The notes: generated from the sequence alone by a model not told the origin. A stretch of DNA of 64,000 nucleotides from FACHB-T130 sp042747725 (GCF_042747725.1 NZ_JBHZGO010000101.1:186001-250000), one strand, 5' to 3'. Counted from the first letter of the stretch, positions 1 through 7,847 are shown. Translations and numbers: made by a program.

Positions 1-898
1 GGGGTATGGGAAATCCGAAGCTGCAAGCCAAATCGCTAAACAAGCACTTGACAGAAATCTGTTCGCGGATGTGCTGTGGGTGACAGCGAGGCAAAGCGAG
101 TGGGTGGATGGTTACATCAGCCAGGAAAAGCAGTTTGAGGCGCTGACGTGGAAGAAATTTTTAAATGAAATCGCCCATCAACTGGATTGTCCCCCTGAGC
201 GAGTTCACCAGCGTTTGAGAGCAGAAAAACTGCTCGTCGTCTTAGACAATGCCGAAACTGCACAAGTTGAAGATATTCTGGCGAACCTCGTCAAAATGCT
301 CAACCCCAGTCGGGCGCTGATTACCAGCCGACACCGCACCAAACCTCCCTATGTGGGATTAATTGAAATCCCAGGACTCGAAGCAAGATGGTCGTCTAAA
401 TTGTTGGATGACGAGGCAAAATACAACAACATTTCGGTACTAAGACAGGCAAGCAACGAACAGCTCTATCAAATGCATCAATTATCTCGCGGCGCACCCT
501 TAGCACTGCATTTCCTGGCTGGGCGGGTATTCCACGATCAAGCACTTGAGCCAATTTTGTCGGAATTAACGCTTGCCAGCCGACAAGTTGAGACATTCTA
601 CCGCTTCTGTCTGGAGGCAGCGTGGCAGCGAATCGATGTGGCAGCACAAAGTATACTGCGTTACATGGGTGGGGTGGATGCAACGATTAGCAGAGCCGAG
701 TTGTCTAAAGTTGGGAAATTGCTAGATTCAGACTTGGACGCAGCACTGGCGGATCTGAGACGATGGTATTTGATTGAAGACGTACAAGATGAGCTAGGCA
801 ATCCACGCTACGATCTGCATCCTTGGGTGAGAAGCAGCGTGCGCGGGGGATTGGTGGAGAAGTGGCAATCGTCGCTTGAAGACCTGGAAAAGATATAG
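1..898 (+). CDS. NB-ARC/STAND-type ATPase, 5'-truncated by window edge
   Basis: The window opens inside the nucleotide-binding loop. In the frame starting at base 2 the first residues read GYGKSE, the end of a Walker A motif, so the N-terminal region lies upstream. There follow KLLVVLDNAE (Walker B/kinase 2), ALITSRHRT (sensor 1/kinase 3) and GAPLALHFLAG (GLPL-like). That order is typical of NB-ARC/STAND switch ATPases found in bacterial signalling and defence proteins. The last 90 residues look like the winged-helix part. No WD40, TPR or effector domain is present in the visible part. The stop codon TAG (896-898) is part of the left terminal repeat of a MITE-like element, so the present C-terminus may differ from the ancestral one. 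The trigger and effector cannot be told from this fragment. Confidence 0.8.
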   Translation, partial: GYGKSEAASQIAKQALDRNLFADVLWVTARQSEWVDGYISQEKQFEALTWKKFLNEIAHQLDCPPERVHQRLRAEKLLVVLDNAETAQVEDILANLVKMLNPSRALITSRHRTKPPYVGLIEIPGLEARWSSKLLDDEAKYNNISVLRQASNEQLYQMHQLSRGAPLALHFLAGRVFHDQALEPILSELTLASRQVETFYRFCLEAAWQRIDVAAQSILRYMGGVDATISRAELSKVGKLLDSDLDAALADLRRWYLIEDVQDELGNPRYDLHPWVRSSVRGGLVEKWQSSLEDLEKI

Positions 899-995
899 CA
901 ATCCTATTTAAGTTGTGCGCGAGTATTCGCCTTAGTGTAGACACAAGGGTTATCGCGTCTCTACAAGGGTTCGCGAATCATTTAGGATTGCTATA
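894..995. mobile_element. MITE-like element, family A copy 1
   Basis: A 102-bp element with 13-bp perfect terminal inverted repeats, TATAGCAATCCTA (894-906) and its complement (983-995). It is nearly identical to the copy at 5689-5793, including the inner segment with GTTATCGCGTCTCTACA. It has no coding capacity. The ends can be read as TA|TAGCAATCC...GGATTGCTA|TA, which would fit a TA target duplication as used by IS630/Tc1-type transposases; that assignment is inference. Its first bases form the stop codon of the preceding ATPase gene. Confidence 0.7.
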
Positions 996-1034
996 GCTAC
1001 CTGGAAATTTGATATCTAGGTAAAGAGTCAATTT

Positions 1035-1200
1035 CTTCAGTTGATGGCTAAACTAGGACGAATGACACTGACTTAACGAGAATTCAATTCTATTCTTTGG
1101 TTGGGTTAAGGTCACGAAATCCAACCAAAACAAGGAAATCGTTGGGTTTCGCTTCACTCAACCCAACCTACAAGTCTTCAGTTGATGGCTAAACTAGGAC
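1035..1200. repeat. 25-bp direct repeats flanking a palindromic GTTGGGTT segment
   Basis: The same 25 bases, beginning CTTCAGTTGATGG, occur at 1035-1059 and 1176-1200 without mismatch. The 116 bp between them contain complementary GGTTGGGTT and AACCCAACC stretches, a palindromic motif often seen in cyanobacterial spacers. The second copy ends 25 bp before the aroK start. This could be an insertion bounded by a long duplication, or a local duplication. Confidence 0.75.
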
Positions 1201-1225
1201 AGCGATCGCTCCTGCAACTGTAAAT

Positions 1226-1798
1226 ATGGAAAATAGCAATCAGAACGTGCGCGACCGACTCAAGGGCATCAATGTTTATCTGATTGGCATGATGGGTGCT
1301 GGGAAGACAAGCGTGGGAAGCTTATTGGCACAGCATCTAGATTATCGTTTTTTTGATACCGATGCTGTCATTGAGCAAGTTGCCAAAAAATCGATTAATG
1401 ATATTTTTGCTAGTGACGGCGAAGAAAGCTTTCGGAAGTTGGAAAGCCAAGTGCTGTCGGAATTGTCGGCTTATACGAAGTTAGCGATCGCTACTGGCGG
1501 CGGTATTATCCTGAAGCGAGAAAATTGGAGCTATCTACAAAACGGTCTAGTTGTATGGCTGGATGTGCCGGTGGAACTTTTAGTCGCCCGTTTGCAACAC
1601 GATACCACCCGACCTCTGTTAAAAAACTCTGACATAGCTACCGAATTCCCAAAGCGTTTTGACCAACGGAAGCCACTTTACGCCCAAGCCGATTTGCACA
1701 TCACCGTTAGCGAGGGACAAACTCCCGAACAAATTGCTACGCAAGTAATCGAAGCAATTCCCACAGTTCTGAAGTCACGAGGCAATAACGGTCAGTGA
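1226..1798 (+). CDS. aroK: Shikimate kinase
   Basis: Phosphorylates shikimate at the 3-hydroxyl with ATP, the fifth step of the chorismate pathway to aromatic amino acids and quinones; cytosolic. At 190 aa it has the usual length. Visible motifs are the P-loop GMMGAGKTS at residues 21-29, the shikimate-binding DTD at 44-46, FRKLE at 69-73 (substrate arginine), GGG at 91-93 and the lid arginine in HDTTRPLL near residue 129. The ATG at 1226 is the first in-frame start and gives a short polar lead before the kinase fold. argB follows 89 bp downstream on the same strand, so co-transcription is possible though the pathways differ. Confidence 0.96.
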   Translation: MENSNQNVRDRLKGINVYLIGMMGAGKTSVGSLLAQHLDYRFFDTDAVIEQVAKKSINDIFASDGEESFRKLESQVLSELSAYTKLAIATGGGIILKRENWSYLQNGLVVWLDVPVELLVARLQHDTTRPLLKNSDIATEFPKRFDQRKPLYAQADLHITVSEGQTPEQIATQVIEAIPTVLKSRGNNGQ

Positions 1799-1887
1799 AT
1801 CTTAAAACAGTCGCCGCCAATCGTGCCACAGATGCCAGTATGCACTAAACTTCTAGAAAACCATAACTGGCACCATTCTGCTAAGTA

Positions 1888-2793
1888 ATGTTCAACGATA
1901 GCGAATACCTCAAGAAAGCTGAAGCAACTCGCGTTCGAGTGCTAAGCGAAGCACTACCCTACATCCAGCACTTTGCCGGTCGCACCGTTGTCGTCAAATA
2001 CGGCGGCGCGGCGATGAAAGACGCTTCGCTCAAAGATAAGGTAATGCGCGACATTGTATTCTTATCCTGTGTAGGCTTGCGTCCCATCGTGGTACATGGT
2101 GGTGGCCCAGAAATTAACTCTTGGCTGGCTAAACTAGGAATCGAACCACAATTTAAAAACGGCCTGCGCGTGACCGATGCCGCCACGATGGAGGTGGTGG
2201 AAATGGTTTTAGTGGGTCGGGTGAATAAAGAAATTGTCTCCTTAATTAACCGTGCAGGCGGTTCCGCCGTGGGACTTTGCGGCACAGACGGCAATTTGAT
2301 CAAAGCCCGCCCAGAAGGGGCTGAGGGCATTGGGTTTGTGGGGGAAGTCAACAGTATTGATATCAAGCTTTTGCAGTCGCTGGTCAGTAGTGGATACATC
2401 CCCGTGGTGTCTAGCGTGGCAACAGACGAAACAGGACAAGCTTATAACATCAATGCTGATACTGTAGCTGGGGAACTCGCGGCGGCTTTGGGGGCAGAAA
2501 AGTTGATTTTGCTTACGGATACGCCAGGGATCTTACAGGATTACAAAGATCCATCCACTCTGATTGCCAAGGTCGATATCGCAGAAGCACGGCATCTGAT
2601 TGAGAAGGGTGTAGTGGGCGGTGGGATGATTCCCAAGGTGAAATGTTGCGTGCGATCGCTTGCCCAAGGCGTTCGGGCTACTCATATTATTGACGGTCGC
2701 ATTCCCCACGCACTGCTATTAGAGATTTTCACCGACGCCGGTATCGGCTCGATGATTATCGCCTCCGAATATGACTTAGGCGTGCGCCTTTAG
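1888..2793 (+). CDS. argB: Acetylglutamate kinase
   Basis: Phosphorylates N-acetyl-L-glutamate, the second step of arginine synthesis through acetylated intermediates. In cyanobacteria this enzyme is the classic target of PII (GlnB), which relieves arginine feedback; that is family knowledge. The 301-residue amino acid kinase fold shows KYGGAAMKD at 37-45, HGGGPEIN at 70-77, VVEMVLVGRVNKEIV in the middle, and a C-terminal GGGMIPKV segment with the downstream RAT and DGRIPHALLLE block. The N-terminal helix (NDSEYLKKAEATRVRVL) is of the type found in arginine-sensitive enzymes. The 3' end overlaps the convergent gene at 2790 by 4 bp, so there is no room for a dedicated terminator. Confidence 0.97.
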   Translation: MFNDSEYLKKAEATRVRVLSEALPYIQHFAGRTVVVKYGGAAMKDASLKDKVMRDIVFLSCVGLRPIVVHGGGPEINSWLAKLGIEPQFKNGLRVTDAATMEVVEMVLVGRVNKEIVSLINRAGGSAVGLCGTDGNLIKARPEGAEGIGFVGEVNSIDIKLLQSLVSSGYIPVVSSVATDETGQAYNINADTVAGELAAALGAEKLILLTDTPGILQDYKDPSTLIAKVDIAEARHLIEKGVVGGGMIPKVKCCVRSLAQGVRATHIIDGRIPHALLLEIFTDAGIGSMIIASEYDLGVRL

Positions 2794-3335
2794 CGAATAA
2801 TAATCCGCCTTGGCTGGTTGAAGTGTCTGCGATACCCTTGCGGTCTCACAATCACTGGATTAATCAGGATGGAATCCCGAATCTGGGGATTGATCAGGGT
2901 GGGGTTGATCAGTGTCGAATTGTTTACTCTCCTGTTCGATCCTATCGGGTAGCTGGGATAACTGGGATAGGAGTTGGGATAACCCTGGTAGTAGTCAGGA
3001 TAACTAGGATAGGAGTTGGGATAACCCTGGTAGTAGTCAGGATAACTGGGATAGGGGTTGGGATTAAGTCGATAGTAATTGCTCGATCCGCGATCGCTCA
3101 TCCCCGTCGTTGGGTTTATCGGAATCGGACTGGGAATCGGACTGCCATAAATAAAGCTACCCACTGACTGCTGGGGAACTCCATAAGTAGGCACGCCTTG
3201 CTGAATGATTAATTGTGCCTTGGCTGGGGAAATCGCCCCAGTTAGTACCGTAACGCCCAGCGTCAAGGGTGCTAAGGCGGTGGCAAGGCAAAACCGCTGA
3301 AAACGATGCAGCGACAGAGGTAGTGTTTTGAGCAT
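2790..3335 (-). CDS. Secreted Tyr/Pro-rich tandem-repeat protein
   Basis: A 181-residue protein of unknown function. It starts with a basic N-terminus and a hydrophobic signal (CLATALAPLTLGVTVL) ending near AKA, so export is likely. The middle contains a repeated 14-residue unit of the type NSYPSYPDYYQGYP, encoded by near-identical 42-bp DNA repeats at 2961-3044 plus partial copies. The C-terminal part has repeated INPxLI/ILINP segments and a basic tail. Repeats rich in Tyr, Pro, Gly and Ser suggest a surface or matrix protein, but no family is recognised. It is convergent with and overlaps argB by 4 bp. Confidence 0.7.
   Translation of the reverse strand: MLKTLPLSLHRFQRFCLATALAPLTLGVTVLTGAISPAKAQLIIQQGVPTYGVPQQSVGSFIYGSPIPSPIPINPTTGMSDRGSSNYYRLNPNPYPSYPDYYQGYPNSYPSYPDYYQGYPNSYPSYPSYPIGSNRRVNNSTLINPTLINPQIRDSILINPVIVRPQGYRRHFNQPRRIIIR
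2961..3044. repeat. 42-bp tandem repeat inside the Tyr/Pro-rich gene
   Basis: Two adjacent 42-bp units (2961-3002 and 3003-3044) differ by one base, and a third partial unit follows from 3045. The unit length is a multiple of three, so copy-number change would keep the frame and alter the length of the secreted protein. Confidence 0.85.
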
Positions 3336-3648
3336 AGTTTTACATCCTGATATTTTGGATGGTACTAAGTATGAAATTTTGAATTACTTCTTAAGGTAAG
3401 CCCTGGCAAAGCGAGGAGAATTCCCCTCGTTGATTCACCTGAAAGGGTGATGTTGAAACAACGAAACCGAAAAAACCCTTTACTGACTGCTGACAACTTC
3501 TGTCTTCAGATGCTCGCTAAAACCCTGGAAAAAGCAATTTATCTCAGCCGTCTTGATTTCAGGATAATCCGCTTCGCTAAAATTTAAAAGGGCTGTCGGT
3601 GTTGACGTACAGAGCGAAAAAAAGTTCTCTTTAAATTCGATTGGCAAA
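3336..3648. other. Gene-free spacer with alternative hairpins
   Basis: Spacer between divergently transcribed genes. CGAGG/CCTCG at 3412-3416/3425-3429 can form one hairpin. CGTTG/CAACG at 3428-3432/3459-3463, with TCACC/GGTGA inside, can form another, and the two share bases 3428-3429, so they exclude each other. No conserved leader is recognised, and no promoter could be assigned with confidence. Confidence 0.4.
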
Positions 3649-4173
3649 GTGAATTCAGAAACCCACGACATTATTAAAACCGAGTACCAGACTGGCAAAG
3701 CGGCATTTGAGCGTGGAGATTACCGCCAGTCAGTGCAGCATTTAGAGAAGGCGAGTAGCTTGGTTACTCGTAACTCCCGATTGGGAGGAGAAATACAGAT
3801 TTGGCTGGTGACGGCTTACGAAGCAGCAGGACAAACAACAGAAGCGATCGCTCTGTGTAAACAGCTGCGGCGTCATCCCGATCCAGAAACCAGCAAGCAA
3901 AGCCGTCGCTTACTCTACATTATGGAAGCCCCGCAACTCAGCAGGCGTCCAGAATGGCTGACTGAAATTCCCGATCTCACAACTCTCGCTGACAGCGAAG
4001 CTGAATTTCGCCGGGGTAGCAATGTTAAGAGTGCCACGAAAACTCCTCAAAAGCGTCCAGAACCGGAACCTATCGATCTGGGCCAAGTAAATACCAAGGA
4101 CAATTTGTTTATTTGGGTTGCCTTGATTGCCATTGGTTTGACACTAGGCGGATTGGCTTGGTTTAATTTTTGA
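3649..4173 (+). CDS. TPR-like protein with C-terminal membrane anchor
   Basis: A 174-residue protein starting at a GTG; no ATG precedes it after the last in-frame stop at 3565. Residues about 9-75 form helical TPR-like pairs (AAFERGDYRQSVQHLEKAS, AYEAAGQTTEAIALCKQL). A Pro/Glu/Lys-rich linker follows, and a single C-terminal membrane helix (LFIWVALIAIGLTLGGLAW) ends three residues before the stop. The topology suggests a tail-anchored protein with the TPR part in the cytosol acting as an interaction platform. The partner is unknown and no operon partner is adjacent. Confidence 0.75.
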   Translation: MNSETHDIIKTEYQTGKAAFERGDYRQSVQHLEKASSLVTRNSRLGGEIQIWLVTAYEAAGQTTEAIALCKQLRRHPDPETSKQSRRLLYIMEAPQLSRRPEWLTEIPDLTTLADSEAEFRRGSNVKSATKTPQKRPEPEPIDLGQVNTKDNLFIWVALIAIGLTLGGLAWFNF

Positions 4174-4380
4174 ACGCCTAATTTTATACTTGATTTGGTT
4201 TTTGTTTGGCTTCTCGTCAGCCTTTTCTCTATGACCAATATGGCGTGACTGGATGAGCTTTTCTGGCTCGGTTCTTCATGTTGCGTTTAGTGCTGCCAGA
4301 TTAGAAAACACTTGATGTCTTGGGATGCGACGATTGTGGCGAACCTTGAGGCTAGTGGCATCTTAAATTAGTTGCAGATC

Positions 4381-4421
4381 AAATATTCAGGGGTAGGCAC
4401 AAGACCTACCCCTGAATATTT
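4381..4421. terminator. 17-bp perfect hairpin
   Basis: AAATATTCAGGGGTAGG (4381-4397) and its exact complement (4405-4421) are separated by 7 nt. The hairpin lies between the ends of two convergent genes (4173 and 4489). The A-rich start and T-rich end of the stem give short U-tracts in either direction, so it could terminate both. Confidence 0.75.
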
Positions 4422-4451
4422 GTAGCGTTTCACCCATTATTTCAGATTTAG

Positions 4452-4476
4452 AAAGGGTGGGCAATGTCCACCCTTT
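4452..4476. terminator. Second hairpin between convergent genes
   Basis: AAAGGGTGG (4452-4460) and CCACCCTTT (4468-4476) flank a 7-nt loop, 13 bp from the stop of the PRC-barrel gene on the minus strand. It is probably that gene's own terminator, with the 4381 hairpin as a second one. Confidence 0.6.
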
Positions 4477-4488
4477 GTCTAAACGTGG

Positions 4489-5466
4489 TTAGATGCGATC
4501 GCGATCGCTGCGGATATTTTGATCCTGAATTGGAAGATCGTTGTTCTTCACATCCAGCTCTTCTCGACGAAGCTGTTCTTCGGCATTAACCGTGTCACGA
4601 TCTACTTCTTTTCTGATTCTGACTTCCTCACGCACAAAGGCTTCCTTTTGAATGTTAGGAGTCTCTTCGTAGATTTCCATCCGTGCAGCTTCCCCTTGCT
4701 GGAAAGCAGCCTCGCCAGGAGCAACTGCTCTTCCTGCGTCTGTTGGAGTCACGCGCTCAACAATCACTCGCTCCTTTTCAATGGGAACTGAAACTCGTGC
4801 CGTTTCAGTTTCAACGCGCTTGCCAACCGCTACCTCACCAGTTTTCTTGCGAGTTTTATTGGCAATCAACCGTTCTTCGTACAATTTCAGGGTTTGATGA
4901 TCCCGATCGTTCATATCGTACAAAGATGGCTCTTGCTGATAATTGTAGCGATCGCGATCGTAAGCTGCATAGTTATCCTCAGCCGGTACAGCGCCTGTCA
5001 TCGGAGCCGCGTAACTAGGTTCCACAGCAGGTGCCCCTAAAGGTGCAGATGCGTCCAAAGGTGTTGCTGTGTTGATAGGTGCCGATGTTTCCACAGATGG
5101 CTCTACCGCCGAGTTGCGATAAACTCCCCTTACCTGCTCTTCGTAATCGTAATCAACCTTCAGGTCGTCGCCAAACTCCGGTAAATTTTCTACTTGCTCT
5201 TTGCTAAGTCCGATAGCGGAAACACGCCGATTGTCATAGTCGATTCGAGAACGACCCACTGGTAGCAATACTTGCTTACCAAAAACCCAGAAGCCCGTAT
5301 CCACAACCAGATACCGGAAATTTCCGGCTTCATCAACTAAGATATTTTTGACGCTGCCAACCTTGTCATCACTTGTATCTGAATAAACATCAAATCCTTT
5401 GATGTCTTCACCGCCAAAAGTGTCCTGATAGTCTGTGTCAAAATCCTCAAGCTTGTAAAGAACCAT
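4489..5466 (-). CDS. PRC-barrel and DUF2382 (YsnF/AvaK-type) stress protein
   Basis: A protein of about 325 residues. The N-terminal 110 residues form a PRC-barrel domain (FDVYSDTSDDKVGSVKNI, RYLVVDTGFWVFGKQVLLP). An Ala/Pro/Glu-rich linker follows, then a C-terminal DUF2382 domain (LKLYEERLIANKTRKKTGEV, VSVPIEKERVIVERV) with a highly charged tail. Proteins of this architecture are common in cyanobacteria and Deinococcus relatives and are linked to desiccation, salt or oxidative stress; the mechanism is unknown. The start at 5466 (MVLYKLEDF) is preferred because a GGAGG lies about 12 nt upstream, whereas the longer frame to 5496 would translate through that site. Confidence 0.85.
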   Translation of the reverse strand: MVLYKLEDFDTDYQDTFGGEDIKGFDVYSDTSDDKVGSVKNILVDEAGNFRYLVVDTGFWVFGKQVLLPVGRSRIDYDNRRVSAIGLSKEQVENLPEFGDDLKVDYDYEEQVRGVYRNSAVEPSVETSAPINTATPLDASAPLGAPAVEPSYAAPMTGAVPAEDNYAAYDRDRYNYQQEPSLYDMNDRDHQTLKLYEERLIANKTRKKTGEVAVGKRVETETARVSVPIEKERVIVERVTPTDAGRAVAPGEAAFQQGEAARMEIYEETPNIQKEAFVREEVRIRKEVDRDTVNAEEQLRREELDVKNNDLPIQDQNIRSDRDRI

Positions 5467-5659
5467 GTTTTTCTTTTCCTCCAATATTCCTTGCATCTCT
5501 TACTATCTACGCTAAAAATCTCTACGTTCGCTCCATCTAGCTAGCGACTGAGTTCAATGAATTAAATACATAACTCCTAAAGAGGATGCAAAATAATGGA
5601 GCATTTCCTCAAACTCTGTAAATTAATTGTAAATGTTGATAAAAATAAGTTTTTTGTAA

Positions 5660-5989
5660 CTGATAACCAATAATTCTTGTATATCTGCTATAGCAATCCT
5701 ATTTAAGTTGTGCGCGAGTATTCGCCTTAGTGTAGAAGACTTGCGGTTATCGCGTCTCTACAGGGAGAGTGCAAATCATTTAGGATTGCTATAGATGTGT
5801 AGGCTCTCTTTGAGTTCACGTTCCCCAGCACTGGTAGAGTTTGTCCTAGTTACTCTCCCTTGAAGGCTAAAGCCTTACGGCATGAACGCGCCTACGCTTC
5901 CGCTCTACCATTCCCTACGATTTTGCAAGGGTTTCAGGAGTTTTGGATAGTCTTTCAGCTGATAACCAATGATTCTTCTATATCTGCTA
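5660..5989. repeat. 31-bp direct repeat pair bracketing a family-A element
   Basis: The sequence beginning CTGATAACCAAT and ending TATCTGCTA occurs at 5660-5690 and 5959-5989 with two mismatches. The first copy ends exactly at the TA where the family-A element begins; the second copy has no element. The second copy may therefore show the pre-insertion sequence of the first. Confidence 0.75.
5689..5793. mobile_element. MITE-like element, family A copy 2
   Basis: A 105-bp element with the same perfect 13-bp inverted ends as the copy at 894-995 and nearly the same interior (GTGCGCGAGTATTCGCC, TTATCGCGTCTCTACA). The two copies differ mainly in two short stretches, so this subfamily moved or was converted recently. 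Confidence 0.7.
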
Positions 5990-6141
5990 GTAAAAACAGC
6001 AACTTTTAATTTTTTCTTTCTTCAGATAGGCATTTATATATTTCAAGGGATAGATGTTAAATTTTACAATGAACAACTCATAAATTTAAATTCTTCTTAA
6101 CCTAAGACTAGCGTCTAAAATTTGTTGAATGAATTACTCTG

Positions 6142-6276
6142 AGCAATCTTAAATAAGTTGTGAAACCAACAAACTGCTTCTTATCTTTCCTGGAAACTAT
6201 TTGCGTCTAAAACGAAGATCGCGTATGGCAACGCTTACGCGGTTTTTTGAATTTCACAAGTCGAATAGAATTGCTA
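6142..6276. mobile_element. MITE-like element, family A copy 3, degenerate
   Basis: AGCAATCTTAAATAAGTTGT at the left and a matching ATTTCACAAGTCG...AATTGCTAT at the right give an imperfect inverted pair that matches the family-A ends. The interior differs from copies 1 and 2. It abuts a family-B element that starts 4 bp further on. Confidence 0.5.
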
Positions 6277-6279
6277 TCA

Positions 6280-6371
6280 AGACTTACGCAAATATCACCA
6301 CATAGTAAGGGCAACCACAGGGGGATTGAACCCGAAAAAACGCTATATGTATAAGCTTTGCGTAAGTCCTG
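6280..6371. mobile_element. MITE-like element, family B copy 1
   Basis: Ends are AGACTTACGCAAA and TTTGCGTAAGTCCTG. The interior contains ATCACCACA, GGGCAACCACAGGGGGATTG and CGCTATATGTATAAGC, all shared with the copies at 28934, 60082 and 62048. About 92 bp, with no coding capacity. Confidence 0.65.
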
Positions 6372-6512
6372 ACAATGTTCGTTGTTTGTTCCATGATTCC
6401 TTTCTCCAGCCAGAGCGCGATCGCTTCCACTTTATCGCCAAAAAATGCGATCGCTAGACTCTTTCGCCCCTCTCCGTTGACGGACAGGGGTTAGACTTTA
6501 GGTTTATGTTTA

Positions 6513-6585
6513 TGGAGTTAAGCGGATTCGAACCGCTGACCCCCTCAATGCCATTGAGGTGCTCTACCAACTGAGCTATAACCCC
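6513..6585 (-). tRNA. tRNA-Ala (anticodon GGC)
   Basis: The reverse strand folds as a full cloverleaf. The acceptor stem is GGGGTTA with TAACTCC (one G-U pair) and discriminator A, and the D stem is GCTC/GAGC. The anticodon stem CCTCA/TGAGG encloses the loop ATGGCAT, giving anticodon GGC. The T arm is AGCGG-TTCGAAT-CCGCT. It reads alanine GCC/GCU codons. CCA is not encoded. Confidence 0.95.
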
Positions 6586-6660
6586 TTACGGTGCTTTATG
6601 ATTATGCCTTAAAAATTCGCAACTCGTCAAGTAGAATTTCAGCAAAGCAACTTTAAATTA

Positions 6661-6870
6661 TTAAAACGAGCAGGGGTGTTGAGCAAGATGGCTGATATAA
6701 CCCATGTAGCTGTTCATCAGGAAATATACGACTAACATGGCAGCTGCCGATAGCGCTACTAGGGTGCCAGCGAGCATTAAGGAAAACTCCTGTTGGTCGA
6801 ACGCTTCCTGCATCAGGTGCAGCGACCAAGCCACCAGAGCCACATCAAAAATTAAAATACTAACTAACAT
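6661..6870 (-). CDS. Small two-helix membrane protein
   Basis: A 69-residue protein with two predicted membrane helices (LVSILIFDVALVAWSLHL and MLAGTLVALSAAAMLVVYFL) joined by a short acidic segment. It starts at ATG 6870. No family is recognised. The tRNA lies downstream and hisF ends upstream of its promoter, so it is probably a single gene. Confidence 0.6.
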   Translation of the reverse strand: MLVSILIFDVALVAWSLHLMQEAFDQQEFSLMLAGTLVALSAAAMLVVYFLMNSYMGYISHLAQHPCSF

Positions 6871-6972
6871 AATTTACGATTTGTAACACTTCATTTATTC
6901 TAATATATACAACCGAACAGATTGATGCTACAAAGCCAAAGCCGCTTCTTCCAGAAGGAAGAAGTTGCCCCT

Positions 6973-7743
6973 TTACAAGAGCCGTACTGGTACTTGATGC
7001 TCTACGAGATAGTTTTTAATTTCTGATACAGTGAGTTCTCCGTAATGCAGGAGGGAAGCCAACAGGGCGGCTTCCGCTTTGCCTTCCGTTAAGGCGTCAT
7101 AAATGTGACTCGTGTTGCCAGCACCACCGGAGGCAATCACGGGAATTTGTACCTGTTCCGCTATGGTGCGTATAAGCTCTAAGTCGTAGCCTGCCTTGGT
7201 TCCATCGGCATCCATACTGGTGACGAGCAATTCGCCCGCGCCGCGTTGCTCGACTTCTTGTGCCCAATTAATCGCATCGATGCCTGTGTTTTCCCGCCCG
7301 CCCCGCACGTAAACATCCCAACCAGGATTGCTGGGATCTTGGCGTTTGCGTGCATCAATTGCTACAACGATACACTGATTCCCGAAGCGATCGCTCGCCC
7401 GATTTATCAGCTCTGGATCGCGTACCGCCGCCGAGTTAATGCTAACTTTGTCTGCGCCAGCCCTTAACAATTGTTTAATATTTTCTAAGGATTGAATTCC
7501 CCCGCCCACGGTTAGGGGAATAAACACCTGCTCAGCCGTGCGGTATACCACATCCAGAATGATGCCCCGGTCTTCGTGAGTGGCAGTAATATCCAGAAAC
7601 ACCAACTCATCCGCACCCGCCTGATTATAAGCTTGTGCCAGTTCCACCGGATCGCCAGCATCCTGAAGATTGACAAAGTTAACCCCTTTGACAACTCGCC
7701 CCGCTTTTACATCTAAGCAAGGCAGTATTCTTTTTGCAAGCAT
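6973..7743 (-). CDS. hisF: Imidazole glycerol phosphate synthase, cyclase subunit HisF
   Basis: With the HisH glutaminase it converts PRFAR and ammonia into imidazole glycerol phosphate and AICAR, linking histidine and purine synthesis. The 256-residue TIM barrel has the catalytic aspartates at D11 (CLDVKAGRVVKG) and D130 (VVAIDARK), the phosphate loops VGGGIQ and ASGGAGN, and full family length. hisH is not next to it, which is usual for scattered cyanobacterial histidine genes. It starts at ATG 7743. Confidence 0.97.
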   Translation of the reverse strand: MLAKRILPCLDVKAGRVVKGVNFVNLQDAGDPVELAQAYNQAGADELVFLDITATHEDRGIILDVVYRTAEQVFIPLTVGGGIQSLENIKQLLRAGADKVSINSAAVRDPELINRASDRFGNQCIVVAIDARKRQDPSNPGWDVYVRGGRENTGIDAINWAQEVEQRGAGELLVTSMDADGTKAGYDLELIRTIAEQVQIPVIASGGAGNTSHIYDALTEGKAEAALLASLLHYGELTVSEIKNYLVEHQVPVRLL

Positions 7744-7847
7744 GACAATCCTCTAAGTTAGCGATGTAATGATAATGAGAGCCTATACACTCTAAACCTT
7801 CTGTGTCTTCCTGCCATAGTGGTTTTTATTAAAATAAATTTTTAATC

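Larger units (their letters stand above)
5467..6512. other. Repeat-filled gene-free kilobase
   Basis: No credible coding region was found in either strand of this 1-kb spacer. It contains two family-A elements (5689-5793 and a worn copy at 6142-6276), one family-B element (6280-6371) and a 31-bp imperfect direct repeat (5660-5690 and 5959-5989). The AT-rich part at 5570-5690 probably holds the promoter of the PRC-barrel gene. Confidence 0.7.

Noticed and set aside
2823..3167. Plus-strand frame with repeated VVVRITRIGVGITL
   Set aside because: It is the opposite-strand shadow of the 42-bp repeats in the secreted Tyr/Pro protein, whose signal peptide supports the other strand.
3480..3698. 72-codon minus-strand frame between two genes
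   Set aside because: It overlaps the start of the TPR gene and has no ribosome site or recognisable motif.
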